Assembly: GCA_914767715.1 (NCBI GenBank)
Contig: OU612073.1
Span: 20,646,001 to 20,710,000, forward strand
DNA length: 64,000 nucleotides
Reading direction: 5' to 3'
Source of the DNA: Membranipora membranacea
Lineage: Eukaryota > Bryozoa > Gymnolaemata > Cheilostomatida > Membraniporidae
The notes under the pieces were generated by a model. It had not been told where the DNA came from and made no database searches. It saw only the letters and a list, made by a program, of their open reading frames with translations. Positions within the stretch are counted from its first letter, which is position 1, and the number at the start of each line of letters is the position of its first letter. Positions 1-13,866 of this stretch are shown piece by piece. The translations under genes and the position numbers were made by a program.

Positions 1-1329
1 CTGCTCCCGGTTTTTGGCAGCTCCTATTCTTTTGCATGGGCACTAGTGGCTAAAATTTTGTAAATTGAAATCGCAATCATAAGAAAGCTGAGGGTTTGAA
101 ATTTGCTAAACAAGGAAAAGCTACATTTAGAATGTAAAATCAAAAAAATCGGACAAGTAGTTCTCAATTTAGTATGCTAGGCGAGACATGACCTTAATCA
201 AATCACACATTTACTTATCCATCCCAATCTGCTATATGGCATATCTCCTCAACTGCAATAGCTGTGTCTCAGAGACACAGTATCTTTCTGTGGGATATGC
301 TGTATATATACCATGACCGATTCTTATACTGTATAGTTGGAGCCTATTATCAAACTTGCTGGGACTAGGAATTTAATTAACGTATAAAAGTAGAGAGTCA
401 TGTGTTTTATATTGCTGTTGACCTCTGTGGTAAACATGGTTGGGTCGTTGTGCTCCATAAACAAGGTTTATTATCTCCCCTGATGAGTAGGGTGGCTCCT
501 AGTTGTTTGCAAACTACTCTGATTGGCCGCTGTTTTAGTTAGCGAATATCATAAGAATTCTGCTCTGAAACATTTTTATCATTTGTCTGTTGCTCTTTTT
601 GAATTCAAATATGTGGTTTTGGATATACCCACTACATTTGCGAGTATTGCCAGTCACAGAGTTACTTTTCTCACCAAACATAGCCTGCTATGCCTTAGTC
701 AAGCTTTGTCTGGGGTAGACAGATTGATCCAAACAGATCCCAGAAGAAAGCACATACGAGTGAAATTTGGGTTTCGAAACTGCCACCATTACCAGTGGAT
801 TAAAAGCTTTCTTATAGGAACCAAAATTTTGATTGAATAACCAAGTTATTAGAAATCTTTGCAGCAGAACAAGACTGGATAGTGTTCAGCCTTCTTGTTA
901 GGCTCTAAAGAAGATGGCATTGAAACCAAATATGAAGAACGGCCTGGTAAACTCTGAATATCTCTCATGTTCAAACAGATCAACTGCCCACTTGCAAATA
1001 GTTGAATATAAGATAAACTATACATGGGTATTTTGTATTGCTGTTTATTTATAAGAAAATCAATTTTTTGAAGATCAGAAAATTTAAAAGCCAAGGATCA
1101 ATGTCAAAAACACTGAACAAAGCGTATTATGGAAATCGTTGTACCCCATCAGGTCACATTCAAGAACATGACCAAACCATAGGAAATTTAAAAAAATGAC
1201 AAGCATTATTATTTTGAATTATGCATTGTAACTTTTTAATGCGAAAGTTGCACACCATGAAAAGGTGAACGTCTTGAAGGGACATTGGTGGGGGTTCGTT
1301 GGTCGAAGGATGTGTTGAGTCAATAGGTT
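1..1329. other. Flank downstream of vitellogenin, no recognised gene
   Basis: This stretch lies beyond the 3' end of the vitellogenin coding region. An open frame at 523-840 on the plus strand shows no family signature and no ATG start. Two possible minus-strand polyadenylation signals for vitellogenin are visible: an ATTAAA variant at 1235-1240, about 90 bases after the stop, and AATAAA at 1044-1049, about 280 bases after it. I see nothing else I can name. Confidence 0.4.
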
Positions 1330-4300
1330 TTACTGCTGGCAAGTCATGGCAATGTTAACATTGGACTGGATCTGCTTGGCGTTCTGGAATCTTCTCAGAA
1401 TTCTCTCATCATCAAGGACAAGGTCCTCACCTGTTGAGAAAAAAAAACAGCTTTTAGTTAATATTGTCATACTGTAGCCTCTTTAATAATAATTGAAAAC
1501 ATCTTTCAAATGTGTATTTTCACATCATCAAAGCAGTTTATCATTATCGTCAACAATGAGTAAACAACTGTATATCTTGGAATAATGAACAAAGCTTACC
1601 CTCAATTCTGGGAGTGATCTCAAGCTGCTGAGCCTGCTGCTGGGAGACACATCTGAACTGCTCACTGTTAGTTCTGATGGATTTCTGGTTGCATCTGCTG
1701 CTGCATACTGGCAGTCTGTTAACTGAGACACAGGTCTGCATACGTCCATTCTCATCAACGGTGGTTTTTACCTGTTATGAAATGAAATGAGCAATCAGGG
1801 TCTCTGATGAGAAGTTTGATGCCAGTGTTTGTAAGGAGCTGGTGGATAAGCAAGTTGCGTAAGCTGCGCTTGTTATGTATTATTCATTTTAGTTTGGTTC
1901 TTGGGCAGTAGATGGGTGAGGTTTGAGTTGGGTTTGCAGATTACTCACCTTGTGCTTGTACTGCTTGTTGCAGGTATCCTGCTGCTGCTGCTGTCTGCTT
2001 GGCTCCTCAATGGTGCACTGACTACCCTGGATCTTGTTCTCTCTCCACTGGTTCATGGACTCGCTGACAGAGGGCTTCTGGGATTTCTGGGATGCAACGG
2101 AGCAGAGTCCGCACATATCCTGAGATTTGTCAGAGTTAACCTATAGGGAAAATTCAAACAATGAAATAAAACATGAGCATTTAGTAGTGTTAAAGCTTGT
2201 GTGTTATTTCCTATTCAACACCTGTTCCTAATCCTCATAAAAGCTTCACTTCAAAGGCACATCAATGACTGCAACTTCTTTGATTTTGGATAACATATTC
2301 AGATAAGAACTTTTCATGATCTATTTACCTCAACAACAACTCTCCGGCTGTCGATGCTGACATACACTCCATACTTCTCGCTGAGGACCTCACACTTGAT
2401 GCTGTCACATTGCACAAGGGCGACCTGCTGGCTGGACTCAACAATGGCGACCTGGTTATCCTCGTTCAGCTGCTTCTCCTGGCCGTTAACCTTTACCTTC
2501 ATCTGCTGGCTGGCAAAGGCAGACCTTGGAGTGAAAAGAATCTGGATCTTGTTGGTTCCAGCAACAACCTTCAGCTCCTAGAAAAAAAGTAAAGTAGAAT
2601 TTATAATAATATTTGGCCATGGTCCGCTATGCTATGTGCTTACAATTCAGGCAAAAGCATAGATGTTTGAAAACAAAGAACATTGATAATCTGATGGTTG
2701 GTACTTTAATGTCTGTCACTGAAATACTAATTAATATCTTCATTCAACTGCATTAAAACACTCATACACTTACTCTCTCAGCGGTATTGCCCTGGTTCGA
2801 GGCAGGCTTGAGGGTAACCATAAGCTGTTTGTTGTTTGATCTGCAGTCTCCGGCAAGAATGACCTCACAGTCAGTCTGTGGCATAGATACCTCTCTTCTG
2901 TCGAAGGTGTAGCTCTGTGGGGCCTGGATGACGCACATATCTGAGAAGAGAACAGAAGGAAATTATCTTAAGTGTTGTACACGTCGGAAAACAAATTCAC
3001 CGCTAAAGTTGAACAAGCACTCTTTAATGATAGTAGGTTCGGTAGTTTTCTTGCCCCTTTCGTATAAAAGAAAATCAAACTGAGTTTACTTCAAAACATG
3101 AGGTTCACCTACCACGTCTGCTGGCGAATGGGTTGTTTCTGTGGTGCACTGGAAGGTAGTCATGGATCTGCTTGATCTGGCTAACTGGATACTGGTTCTG
3201 GCTCATCCACTGCCAGAATTTGACCTCCAGAGGTGAGTAGATGTTGGTGGCGTTCATCTCAATGCAGATTGGGTTTCTTGGGTTCAATGGCATTCTGATA
3301 TCATACTGAAAATTAAAAAAATTATGAGTGAGCATATCATTATGAAGTACCGACGATAGACAATGTCAAATACACATGTTTGGTTTGACATTTTCAAGAT
3401 CTGTTTTATCTTATCATTACCATATATAATCATAATTTAGGAACAGGATACCAGTTGTTATATGGCAAAAGATATCTGAATAGTGTGACATACCCTGTTG
3501 GATGATGGCTTGATGGTCTGGCTGACATTGTAACGTCCATGCTTGGATGACAGTTGCTGCCACTGCTGTGGGGTCTGGAAGACGGGAGTGGTGAAGACAG
3601 ACTGGGCAGAGTTGTACAGATAAGGTCTGCTGGCGTTGAAGAGTCTCTCGACAATGTTGGTGTTATTGTAGTTGAACTGGTGGCTGACGTTGTACCAAGT
3701 TGGGTAGACAACACCAAACTCGTCTCTGCATCCCTCAACAGTCTGAGAGTAGCATACTCCATCCTTGTAGTCTGGGGTGAATTTGATAGTCCACTGAAAA
3801 ATTAGAATACATAGCTTATATTAACTTTTCAAAAGACAATTTTTCAAACACTAATGTGTGTTAACAAATACGGCATAAGTGTTCTATACAATCAAGTATG
3901 TCTCAAATAACAGTTATCATTTATCGAGTCATCTAGGGGTATATATCTCTTCTCTTCTCCTATGGTTCCAATAACATTTGGTATTTATGTTATGGTATCT
4001 ATGTTTCTCAGGTATTGATAGTACATACGGTCATGTTAGGTCTCTGGGACTGAGTTCTCTCTCCCCAGCTCATGTTGTGAGCCCAGATGAACTCGTTGTT
4101 TCCTGGGTTGACGGTTGAGGTCATCTTGTTGGTGAACTCAACTGGCTCTCTCTCCTGAGAAGATGGAACTGGTGGTCTCTGGAATCTGATCAGAGATCTG
4201 GTGGTTGGGTAGTTGTGCTCGTAGTAAGTGGTCATGTTTCCGGTCATGTTGAGAACTTGGTTGTGAGCCTCAGATGACAGGGTGAAGTACTTGAAGTAGT

Positions 4301-7300
4301 ACAGGGATCCGAGAGAGTCAGACTTCAGGAACCTGCAAACATCGAAACAGTTCCAATGTAGTGACTTACATTTGACTAAGTTCATATTGTTGAGCAAGTG
4401 TTTTCTACAAGCTGTTAATTGAACAGCCTGGTTCAAAAAGATTTTGCTGCTTGAAAAGTGCATAATTTGATAACAGAAAAACTACCTAATTCACTCACTG
4501 CTGGGTGGAGATTGGCTGAGACTGCTGGCTCTCCTGCTGATTATCCTTGCTGCTCCACATGTAGTCAAAGAAGCCGGACTTGCTGTGCTGTCTGCTCTGT
4601 CTCTGCTGCTGTTGCTGCTGGTCCCAGTTCTGGGCCTCAAGACGCTCAAGCTCTGAGGAGTTGAAGAACTGTCCTCCGAAGGAGAGGGTGAAGTTTCTCT
4701 GGGCAGAGGTATCTGGCTTAATGGAGATCTTGACAAGCTGGTTGTGGCTAGACATGGTAGTTGGGAGAAGATGAAGTCTCTCCTTGACAAAGCTGGTGAG
4801 CTGGGGCATATCAACATCACACTCGATCTGGTAGATAAAACATTCAGATAATAAATTAATTCTTAAGATTATTAATGACGTACATTTATGAATAAAAAGA
4901 TTATTGACAGGTTTCAGAATCACTCTTTCCTTCAGATCAGTATACCTCAAATTTCTTCCCAGAAGAAAATCTTACCTTAGGCTCAGATAATATTGATCTC
5001 TATTTCGATATACAGAACACAATAAATAACTTAAAATATGCACCTGTCCGTTAAGCTCAACGCTCTTCAGGCTCTTGATCTGGTGGGAGAATTGCTTCCT
5101 CTGTGAATCATCAGTCTTCAGGTCCTTGAAGCATTCATCCTTGGACTTGACAACCTGTGGGAGTCTCTGGGGGAGTACAAAGGACTTGGTGTAAGCTCTA
5201 AGCTCCTGGGTAGCCAGATCCTGTAAATAGAAAATTATTTATTATCTTAACCAATAGTTGATCTTAATTGACAGTTTTGGCATATTTAGTTGATGTTAGA
5301 AATAAGCATGTGACCTTATACTTGCTAAAATTTAGTGTTCAACATAAGGTTACAAAAATTTAAGAGTGATATTAACCAAATCACAATAATAGCAATAATG
5401 AACAAAATGTTTTTAGTTAACTTACATTGTTCTGGCGTGGCTGAGTGTGGTTCATGACAAATTTGTTCTCCTGTGGGAAGTATGAAACAGTGAGGTTAGC
5501 TGAGTTGATAGTTCTTCTGACTGACATGGCTCCGGAGACACCACAAATGGAGAATCCAGCATCGACGTACTGAGCACGGATGGTCTTGAACTCTTTCCTG
5601 TAATTAAATAAAAATGTCAAATAGTTTACAAATGTATTGATACTATTGTCACTGCTATTAGTATGTTAGGGTGCAGAATTCTGAAATATTATAATTACAC
5701 TTCATAGACCAATCTTGCTTTATTGTCAGCAACGTGTTATATACCACTTTATAACACTACACAGCATGACTTCTCTCACCTGACTGGTTTAGTGGTCTCG
5801 AATCTGATTGATGGTGTCTCTCCCTTGACCATTCTGATCTTGAGCTGACCGTCAATATCAACAACACCGCTGTAGAGAGTCTCATCAACCTGGTTCATAC
5901 CGTTGGGCTGAAGCTTCCTCAGCTGGTATGGCTTGAAGTAGATGGTCTGGAAGAACTGGATTGGGATCTGGACGTATCCGTTGTTGTTGTTGCTGGTCAG
6001 TCCTGAAACAAAATATGACAAACCTGTCAGGCTTTCTATGAAAATGGTGCAAGAATTGCCTTTCACTATATTTATCGTCAGTCACATAAGCCCATAAATT
6101 TGCTTTCAAATTATGAAGAATTACAGTCATCAGTTACAGTCAAAAGTAATTGTGTCAAGTTATCGGGCAAAATCAAAAACCCACCTTGCACAATCATTTT
6201 GGTGATGGCAGCCTCATCGTAGTGGATGAAAGAGATCTCCTGTCCCATAACGTTAGCGTAGACAGTGATGGATGGCTTGGTCTGGTCCTGGTTCTTCTGG
6301 TTCTGGAGCTTGTCAAGAGCTCTGAGGTCTGAGTGAGAGTGGGTTTGAGATGAGGACTGCTGGGTGAACTTCTTCATGATCTGCTCAAGTCCCTCGGATC
6401 TGTATCCGATCTATTAAAACAAATGGGGTATAGAGTAAATATTTACAGCTTATTTGTTTTAGGGAATAATGTTGCGTGCCTGGTATTGGTGTTAGAAAAC
6501 AAGAGATATCTTCTTAAGACCAGCAGCTATTGCAGTATGGAGTTCATTCATCACATTATAGCAACTCGAAGTATCTCTCACCTCAGCAATATGGCGTCTG
6601 ACTCCATTTGTCATGGACAGCTGCTGGAAGGCACCAGCTCTTGAGAATCTGGAAGTCTGGTTGGAGAGGAAGCTGAGTCTAAGAACATCGCCATTCTTCT
6701 CATCACCGTTAAGTCCCATTGGGATCTCGATGTCAGTAGTCTGCTCAGAGAGCTGGAAGGCCTGAACCTGTCTAAGGACAGATCTGATTCTGGAGTTCCT
6801 GCAAAGAAAGGAATATTAGTTAGTTTTCTATTAAAACAGAAATTTCAAAATAACAACAAAATACTTGTCAAGTGTATTTATTAACAATAAGCTAAATGTA
6901 GGTACTTGCCTCTGCTGGAATCCTGGCTCTCTTCTGTTCAGAGTGTTCTTCAAGTACTTGACGACAAAGGTCTTGAACTCGTTGCAGTTCTCCTGGTTAA
7001 GCTGCTTCTGTACAGCAAGCATGGATGAGCTTGGATCGCACTTCATTACCATGACAAAGGCAGCAATTCTGATCTCAGAATCCTCTTGGTTGTTGTTCAT
7101 AAGTGGCAGCAGACTCTGGACAGTCTGTAACACCAATGAAAAGTGTTACTTCATATTCATCTAGGCATTTAAGTAATAACTTCATACATTACCATTACTC
7201 AGTCGATATACACAAGCAATCTCATATGAGGGCACAATATACATAACGTCATAACATCATAACGACGAACAAGGAAATCTTAGCTCCTGACATTGTCTTC

Positions 7301-10300
7301 CCATCGTCCAGATCCCATTATTAAACTTTTGACATATTTCAAACATCTACTGAACAACAAATATTATTGTGTTTGATTAAATATTGTTATTATAATACCT
7401 TGAGCTGGTCCTGCTGTCCAAAGTGGTTGAAAGCCCAGATAGCCTGAACTCTGACAGCCTTAGTCTCAGATCTCTTGAGAAGTCTCTGTACTTGTGGGAG
7501 GGCATTGATGTTACCCATGTTACCAACAGCCTTCAGGCAAAGGATCTTCTCCTCCTCGGTGCTAGCATCATTGAGACAGGACTCAGTATGCTACAATTTG
7601 AGAATGATGGTTAAAACTTTGTCTAAGCTTGACTGTGTAATATTCAAAACTTGAGACATCAGATGTATTTTGAATCATGAAACATTAATAGATTGTCATC
7701 TCTCCAACTAGACCAACTTCAAAACCTCTTTTCAATCATTATGTATAACTACCTTCTGGTATTTTCTGCAGCTATCAATGTTAGACTGGTGGAGGGTCTT
7801 CTGGGACTCCTGGACACACTCTGACTGTTGTCTCTGCTCCTGGTCGAGATATCTTCTGGTCATTGCGCTGAAGCACAGCATGGCGTGCCTGTAGGTGGTT
7901 CTTCTGTTAGCCTTTGGCTTCAGAGTTGGCAGGACGGTGTTCTGTCAAATGGACAGTATATCGTAAAGAAACAACATTACATGTAGTATTGGTCTCAAGT
8001 AATTTCAATCATTTTGGAAATTTCATCTTGTGCAACCAAATAGAATATTGAACAACAGAATTCGACTTACGAGCATGTAGTCCAGGATGGTTGGAGTTGG
8101 AACTTTGTCGCTGGTCCAGATGGCAAACATTGAGCTAGCCTCTTTGTTCTGGATCTCATTGTCAGAAATCTTTCTGAGAAGGACTTTGTCACATACGGTG
8201 GTGTTTGCATAGCTCATACCATCGATGAGAACCTTCCTATAATAGATAAATCACACAAATCAGTCACCATCAAGGACATGACTATTGCAGTGCCACATGT
8301 TTAGTATGACATAAACATGTCAAATTATTACTCATTCCAGACTGGAATCACACATTAACGATCAAAATTCAAGGCCGGTCGAATCTGCAAAGGAACTTTT
8401 TCCATCTTGTGAATTGTACGAACCATTTCTTGTTGTTGCTGGTGTTGTCGTTGCCCTTGGCCTCAGAGAAGAGAGTCTGCAGCTGGTTCTTGTTGCACAT
8501 TCTCAGGTGAGAAATGAGCTGATAGAAGACAGCGGTGTGGTCCTCGTATCTCTCAGAGTCAGAAGAGATGGTCACCATCTCGCTCAGGGTATCACGGATC
8601 TATAAACAGAGAGATGGATTGAAACCAACCAGTATACACAAAAAACTAGGGAGCCATGGCCACAAACATTAGTTTCACCACAGATTGTTAGATGGCTAAA
8701 GTTAGCTGTGTAACTAAATTTGGAATTTTCACTTACAAGCTGAAGGAGCTGCTGCTCAGACATCATTGGCTTCTCCTGGCTCTGGGACAGAACCTGCTGC
8801 TTCCATGGCTGGCTGACAGTCTGGAAGTTGCATCCGGAAGTGGAGATGGACTGTTGCTCGCTCTCCTCGATCAGACTCAGAGTCTGGTTGGAGGTGGTCA
8901 GGACATACTGGTTTGGAGCATATGGAGCCTGGTGTCTGTACTGTACAGTCTGGACGGCCCTCTGGATGAGGAAATCTTGACGGTTCTCTGAGACGATGTC
9001 GTAGAGGGTTCTGATCTCAGTCTCCTCCTGAAAAAAATATAAACCAATATATTATATAAACCAATGAAAACGATGTTGACACTATTTCGAGCAGCTTCGA
9101 TCATGTTTTACTATACAGGCATGTTTCTGAAACTTTGAGTTTTGGGTTAGACATATATTCATACTCACTCTGTCACTTCTCTCATCTTGCTCTGGCTGGC
9201 ACTGGCAGTTCTTCTGGTTCATGTTATCCTCACACTCGCAGTTTCTCTGCTGGTGTGACTGGACATCCTTTCTCTGTCTGTTCAGGCTCAGGCATCTGGT
9301 CTCATCACGAGATTTGACAACCTGGAATCGGCTAGTCTCATTGTGAGACTGGCTGACATGGTGGGAGCTGTAGCACTCACCATCAAGTCCGTTCTGAAAG
9401 GCAATTTGAAAGCAACATGTAGTAAAATCAAGGATTGACTGTTTTAGAGCTGAGTAAGAGCTGCAATGTTCAGGGTAGAAAGAAGATTTTTTACAACTCA
9501 ATATCATTTTAATTATCGATGTAGCAACTTGGGTTAGGTCTCACTTTCTTTTCATCTTTATGTCAAGATCATATCGAAAGGTTGCAAGATTACCTCAAGA
9601 ACATCGAAGGTGGTTGAGTTCTCCTTCTCAAGGTTGTTATACTCGAGGTTCTGGGTGACAGTGAAGTCAGAAGCCTGGAGTCTGACCTGAAGCATGCTCA
9701 GGATAGATCTCTTAATGTCAACAGACCAGTTAGACTCCTCACTGCAGATCTCGATCTCCTCAACCTTTCCAGATTGGTATCTGTATAGAGAGGAAGCATC
9801 ATTATTAATTTTAATAAAACCCCTGACAGGCAATAAAGATAAAAGTTGTCAAATATTATATTCTTGTAAAAACTTAATTTCACTTCTGTGTAACTTGTCG
9901 AACTAAGTCTAGAGAGGAAACTCTTTCCATACCTGAATTTCATTGGTCTCTGGAGTCTCTCTACGACAAGTCTGGCCTGCTCTGTGGGCAGGGGAGAGAA
10001 CTGATCGATAGAGATCTGCTGCTGGATGGGCAACTGCTGGGAGTCATGGATCTCATGGTTCATTGAGAACACTTGGACCTCATCCAACTGCAAGAAAAGA
10101 ATTGTCCACTTATCTGTTCAACAGTTCATAACACCAGTAAAGATTCAACGACACAAGGCCTAGGTATGGTTTATGGTATCGAAATGTAGCGAGTTTCAAA
10201 ATTAACTGTTCTCAAGTTCTCACACTTAATAAGTTTATTTTTAAATCATCTTATCTGTTTCCATTACCTTAAAGCTCAGTTTAGAGATCATTTTGAGCTG

Positions 10301-11096
10301 TCACTCACCTGAAGGGTGGCATCAGAAGAAGAAGAGAAAGCGATTCTGGCCTTTGAGACAATTTTGATTCCGCTGTATTGTTTGCTGATTGAAGGGATTC
10401 CGGTCAACACCTGAGATTCGTACTTGTAAATGTACTCATTTCCAGAGGTGAATTCTAAAGTGACAAGAGAAATGTTATCAAGGTGATGACACTTTACTTG
10501 ATAGACACATAGACACTATTGTATTGCACTATTTGGTTCATCTACCAATTATAATTATGACGGATCACAATTCTAGCCTTTATTACCAAGCAATTAATTT
10601 AGATGGATATTCCCCTTAATATTCTGAACATGTCTAATTTGTTAGTCTTTGAAATCATGAGCACTGGTGGACAACACACAATTAAAATTAGTGCCAGCTT
10701 TTTATCATCTGAATTATGAATAATTATGACTGTACATTACATAATACTTACTTTTGTTCAGACTGATGGGGTTTGGGGTGTCTTCGTTGGTAGACCACCA
10801 GGTACGACAAGCACCTGCAAGTTATCAAATAAATTTAATTTAAGATAGGAACCAAGCTTCATAAAATAACACAATCATAGTCATCAATACCTTACTTAAA
10901 TTGAAGACATTCCACAGTAAAACTTATGAAGCATTCTCAGGAACCAAACATGAGCCAAATACAGTTTAGCAGTCCTCAAAAAATAATAATTTCTTCTCTT
11001 TTCAAAATAATTGTAGAGTTGTCAAATTTTACTTGAGCTATGAGAGAAATCAAACTTACCAGTTGCCACAAGGGCGGCTAGGAAGAGAAGCTTCAT
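1330..11096 (-). CDS. Vitellogenin (large lipid transfer protein, yolk precursor), 26 exons
   Basis: Secreted lipid-binding yolk precursor. Exons: 11096-11060, 10814-10752, 10454-10309, 10087-9933, 9780-9594, 9393-9169, 9027-8737, 8599-8424, 8236-8071, 7941-7753, 7590-7399, 7124-6910, 6798-6582, 6410-6185, 6002-5780, 5597-5426, 5220-5044, 4827-4499, 4332-4029, 3793-3494, 3305-3113, 2940-2774, 2577-2329, 2140-1949, 1771-1600, 1430-1330. They total 5064 nt, 1687 residues, with all phases compatible. The start MKLLFLAALVATG is a signal peptide. A vitellogenin/lipoprotein N domain follows (EYIYKYESQVLTGIPS in exon 3). A Gln run lies at about residues 1089-1094. A von Willebrand D domain runs from about residue 1396 (YTFDRREVSMPQTDCEVIL), with the CGLC motif at 1543-1546. 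Cys-rich C-terminal exons finish the protein. Length is normal for the family. Exons favour AAC, AAG, CAG, ATC and AGA, unlike the array genes, fitting high expression. An apolipophorin-type relative is the main alternative. Confidence 0.93.
6908..6909 (-). other. GC-AG intron donor in vitellogenin exon 12
   Basis: The intron after exon 12 (7124-6910) can join in frame to exon 13 (6798-6582) only if the donor is GCAAGT. The nearby GT (CAA|gtacct) would shift the frame of exon 13. GC-AG introns are a known minor class of U2 introns, so this is not a gene defect. Confidence 0.75.
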
Positions 11097-11172
11097 GATT
11101 GCAGTGAGCTGCTAGTTTTCACTATTCAGCTCAGACAACCAAGGAATGATTTCTCTTGTCAGCCACCCCCCC

Positions 11173-11180
11173 TTATATAC
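11173..11180 (-). promoter_or_regulatory. TATA box of the vitellogenin gene
   Basis: The minus strand reads GGGTATATAAGGGG about 77 bases upstream of the ATG at 11096. With transcription starting about 30 bases downstream, the 5' UTR would be roughly 45 bases. A strong TATA box suits a tightly regulated, highly expressed gene. Confidence 0.75.
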
Positions 11181-13701
11181 CCTCTGAGATCACATCTGAC
11201 CGTTGTCTCAACCCTCTCTCTGAACCCTGGACAACATGCCATCCGGCTGTCACTATAATCAGCGCTGACTCCTATTCGCTTGTTTACCAGAAGAAGCAGG
11301 ATATTCTACCCAACCCTCAGACTTAGTTCCTAGGAACCACTTGTAGCCTCATTTGATTGTATTCAAAAGTACCTCCAAATGCACTTTAGGCTGCATAAAG
11401 TATTAGAATGCCAGAAGCAACAGCTCATGTACTTTTGTTTTTGAGGAATTGAGGCTAGATCAAAGAGGCATCCGAGATTAGATTAATTAAACATTAAACA
11501 AACACACAATCAGCTGGCCATCAGCTGGTTGCCTAAATAAACTTTATAGTACACTTGACTCATGGTTACAACCATTAAAAAGCCGGTACCTCCGATATGT
11601 ATGAGAGGCAAAAAATACTCTTTGTAAAAGTTACTAATTAGGGCTAAACATCAGTGTATAAACTAAGTGATAAGACACTAAAAATCAGAGCTTCTCAAAT
11701 AACATCCTCACAGGGATTTAGGACTGAGTCATTTGTATTCATATTCAAGCACCCAATACATCACTCAAAATTAATGGTGAGTAGTGAAACTGGTAATGAG
11801 GTATCACCAAGGCTTTCAAAAAAAATGTTATAGTTGATTATTTTCAGTCAGCTCAAACTTTAGCGAGTAAAGTATTTCCAATATTGCCAAGACGGGCCAA
11901 GACTTGTAATGGAGTCTGCAGTGCACATCTCATCATATTATAATCTGGTTCTCTGGGTCAAACAGAATAGTACGGCTATGTGGGATCATAAAAAATTGTG
12001 ATAGAAGTATTGAAAGACTAAGAGATGACTGTTTTGATATCTCTTTACCACAATGTCTGCTGCAATTAGGAGACATCCAATTGATGTCATACACAGCAGC
12101 AGTGAAGTAGGGCACTAATTAATACAATGAGATAACCTGGGTTTTCTATGCAGATAACATCACCTAGTCCAGCATGATGTAGGACAATGTGATTGAACTT
12201 CATAGATTCATGTTTTATTTCATTATTGCAACCATGTTTGTTTGCTAAACAACAAGAGCAAAACCTGCACAGATCGATCGAGGGCACTCACTGAAGATAA
12301 AGGAAAGTAGATCATCACGCAGCAGTGCAGTGATTTCAAACGCGTTTGATTATTTCTTGGAGCGTTGATTGTTTAGATTTTAACAACCTGGTTATTATCA
12401 AAGTTATCTGATGATAATATCTGAGCATTGAATGGTGGGTGGAAATTATAACAGGGTCTCCGGACCAAAATACAGCAATAGGCATGATGCTAGTTTTTGA
12501 ACTCAAATTTGTCAGGTTTAAAAGATGATATGAGCGAAACAAAGAACGGTAACAATTTACCATAGGTTTTTAAACTGTGTCCGGATGATGTGGGCCTTGC
12601 TTTCATGAAAAAAAATATGTGTGGTATTGATATTCTAATTCTACAAAATCCCCCAACAGCAGATGTTTCTGCAGCCATCAAACTATGAGCTTGAGATTGG
12701 TATGTGACAATTTTCAGACCAGTTTGAAGCATGAATATCAATATTTCTGAAGGAAATAGGTCCTAACACCAGAGTAAAACTACAAACAGCTAATAAAACC
12801 GAAACAAACATGGACTAGAGAAGACCCATGATTCAGGGCATATGAGTTATGGCATGTAATATCTGTGGTATTCTAATAATATCCAACCCCTCGGATATCA
12901 TCGTGGCTGCACATTAAAAGCTTACTTTTTGTCCTCTTTTTAACCACCGATCATCAGGTTGCCGTCACGCAGAGGGTGATGAGTTTTGTTTACACTGTAC
13001 TGTTAACACCAAAACAAGAACCAAGTTACGAGATAACCTCTGATAATCTCAACATATGCATGACCAGATAAATCTCGATCCAAACTCAAGGATAACATCT
13101 GAGAGATATTCATCAGAATAAACATTAACGGTTAAAGTTTGTCAAAAGGAGTTCAAAACTGGAAATTTTACGCTCATTAGCGGATATTTGGCAGGGCATG
13201 CCTTGTGCAATATTTATCTAGCCGGCAATAGTATAGGAGCAAAGAGCAATCAGGTTATATATCTGGTCATGTTTCTCCCGAATGATCTACATCTCAAGAA
13301 AATCACACCATAAATCTCGACGGAACATCTAGAATTAATCTTGTTTAGATTTGCAGTTCTGGATGACTGCCGAACAACGATCATGTAATCGTGGAAAGGT
13401 TGACATACATTTTTCTTTGATTTGAGGATTTAAAAATTTACGTAAAAATTCTGATTGTCATTCTGAGAGGAATATTCTTAAAATAAAATAAAGATGAAAA
13501 TCTTTCTTTTTAAATGATCGTAATATAAAAATAATAAGTGATAGGGATTTTATTTTTGCATGACCAGTCCGAATCTTGAACCAGGATGTTGACCAGAGTA
13601 TCATCCTTAGTGCATCCTGGTAGATAGGAAGGGTTAACAACACACGTACATTGAGGGTACCAACATCACATTGGGAATATTGGGATAAATCCCTTTAACT
13701 T
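11181..13701. other. Intergenic, no recognised feature
   Basis: This is the gap between the vitellogenin promoter and the 3' side of SMIM8. Only short unremarkable open frames are present. Any distal vitellogenin control elements would lie here, but I cannot point to one. Confidence 0.4.
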
Positions 13702-13707
13702 TTTATT
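13702..13707 (-). terminator. Polyadenylation signal after SMIM8
   Basis: AATAAA on the minus strand lies about 160 bases beyond the SMIM8 stop. No such signal fits in the 35 bases between PSMG4 and SMIM8, so this may serve a transcript carrying both reading frames. Confidence 0.45.
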
Positions 13708-13866
13708 GTTACATTAGTAACGCTATTATTTGTAAGACGCTAATGAAAATAGAATCAGACGATAGTAACCAGCAGACAAAAATCTTTCCATCATCACTCA
13801 TTCCAAAATAAACAAAGTGACATATGAAAAAATCACCAAAAAATCGAACTAAACAAAACAGTCCTC

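Noticed and set aside
523-840. 105-codon plus-strand frame near the left edge
   Set aside because: No ATG start, no recognisable family and no splice context. Treated as chance.
1901-2146. Plus-strand frames across vitellogenin exons (also at 2354, 3554, 4580, 8692)
   Set aside because: They are antisense shadows of vitellogenin exons; Gln/Leu codon complementarity keeps them open.
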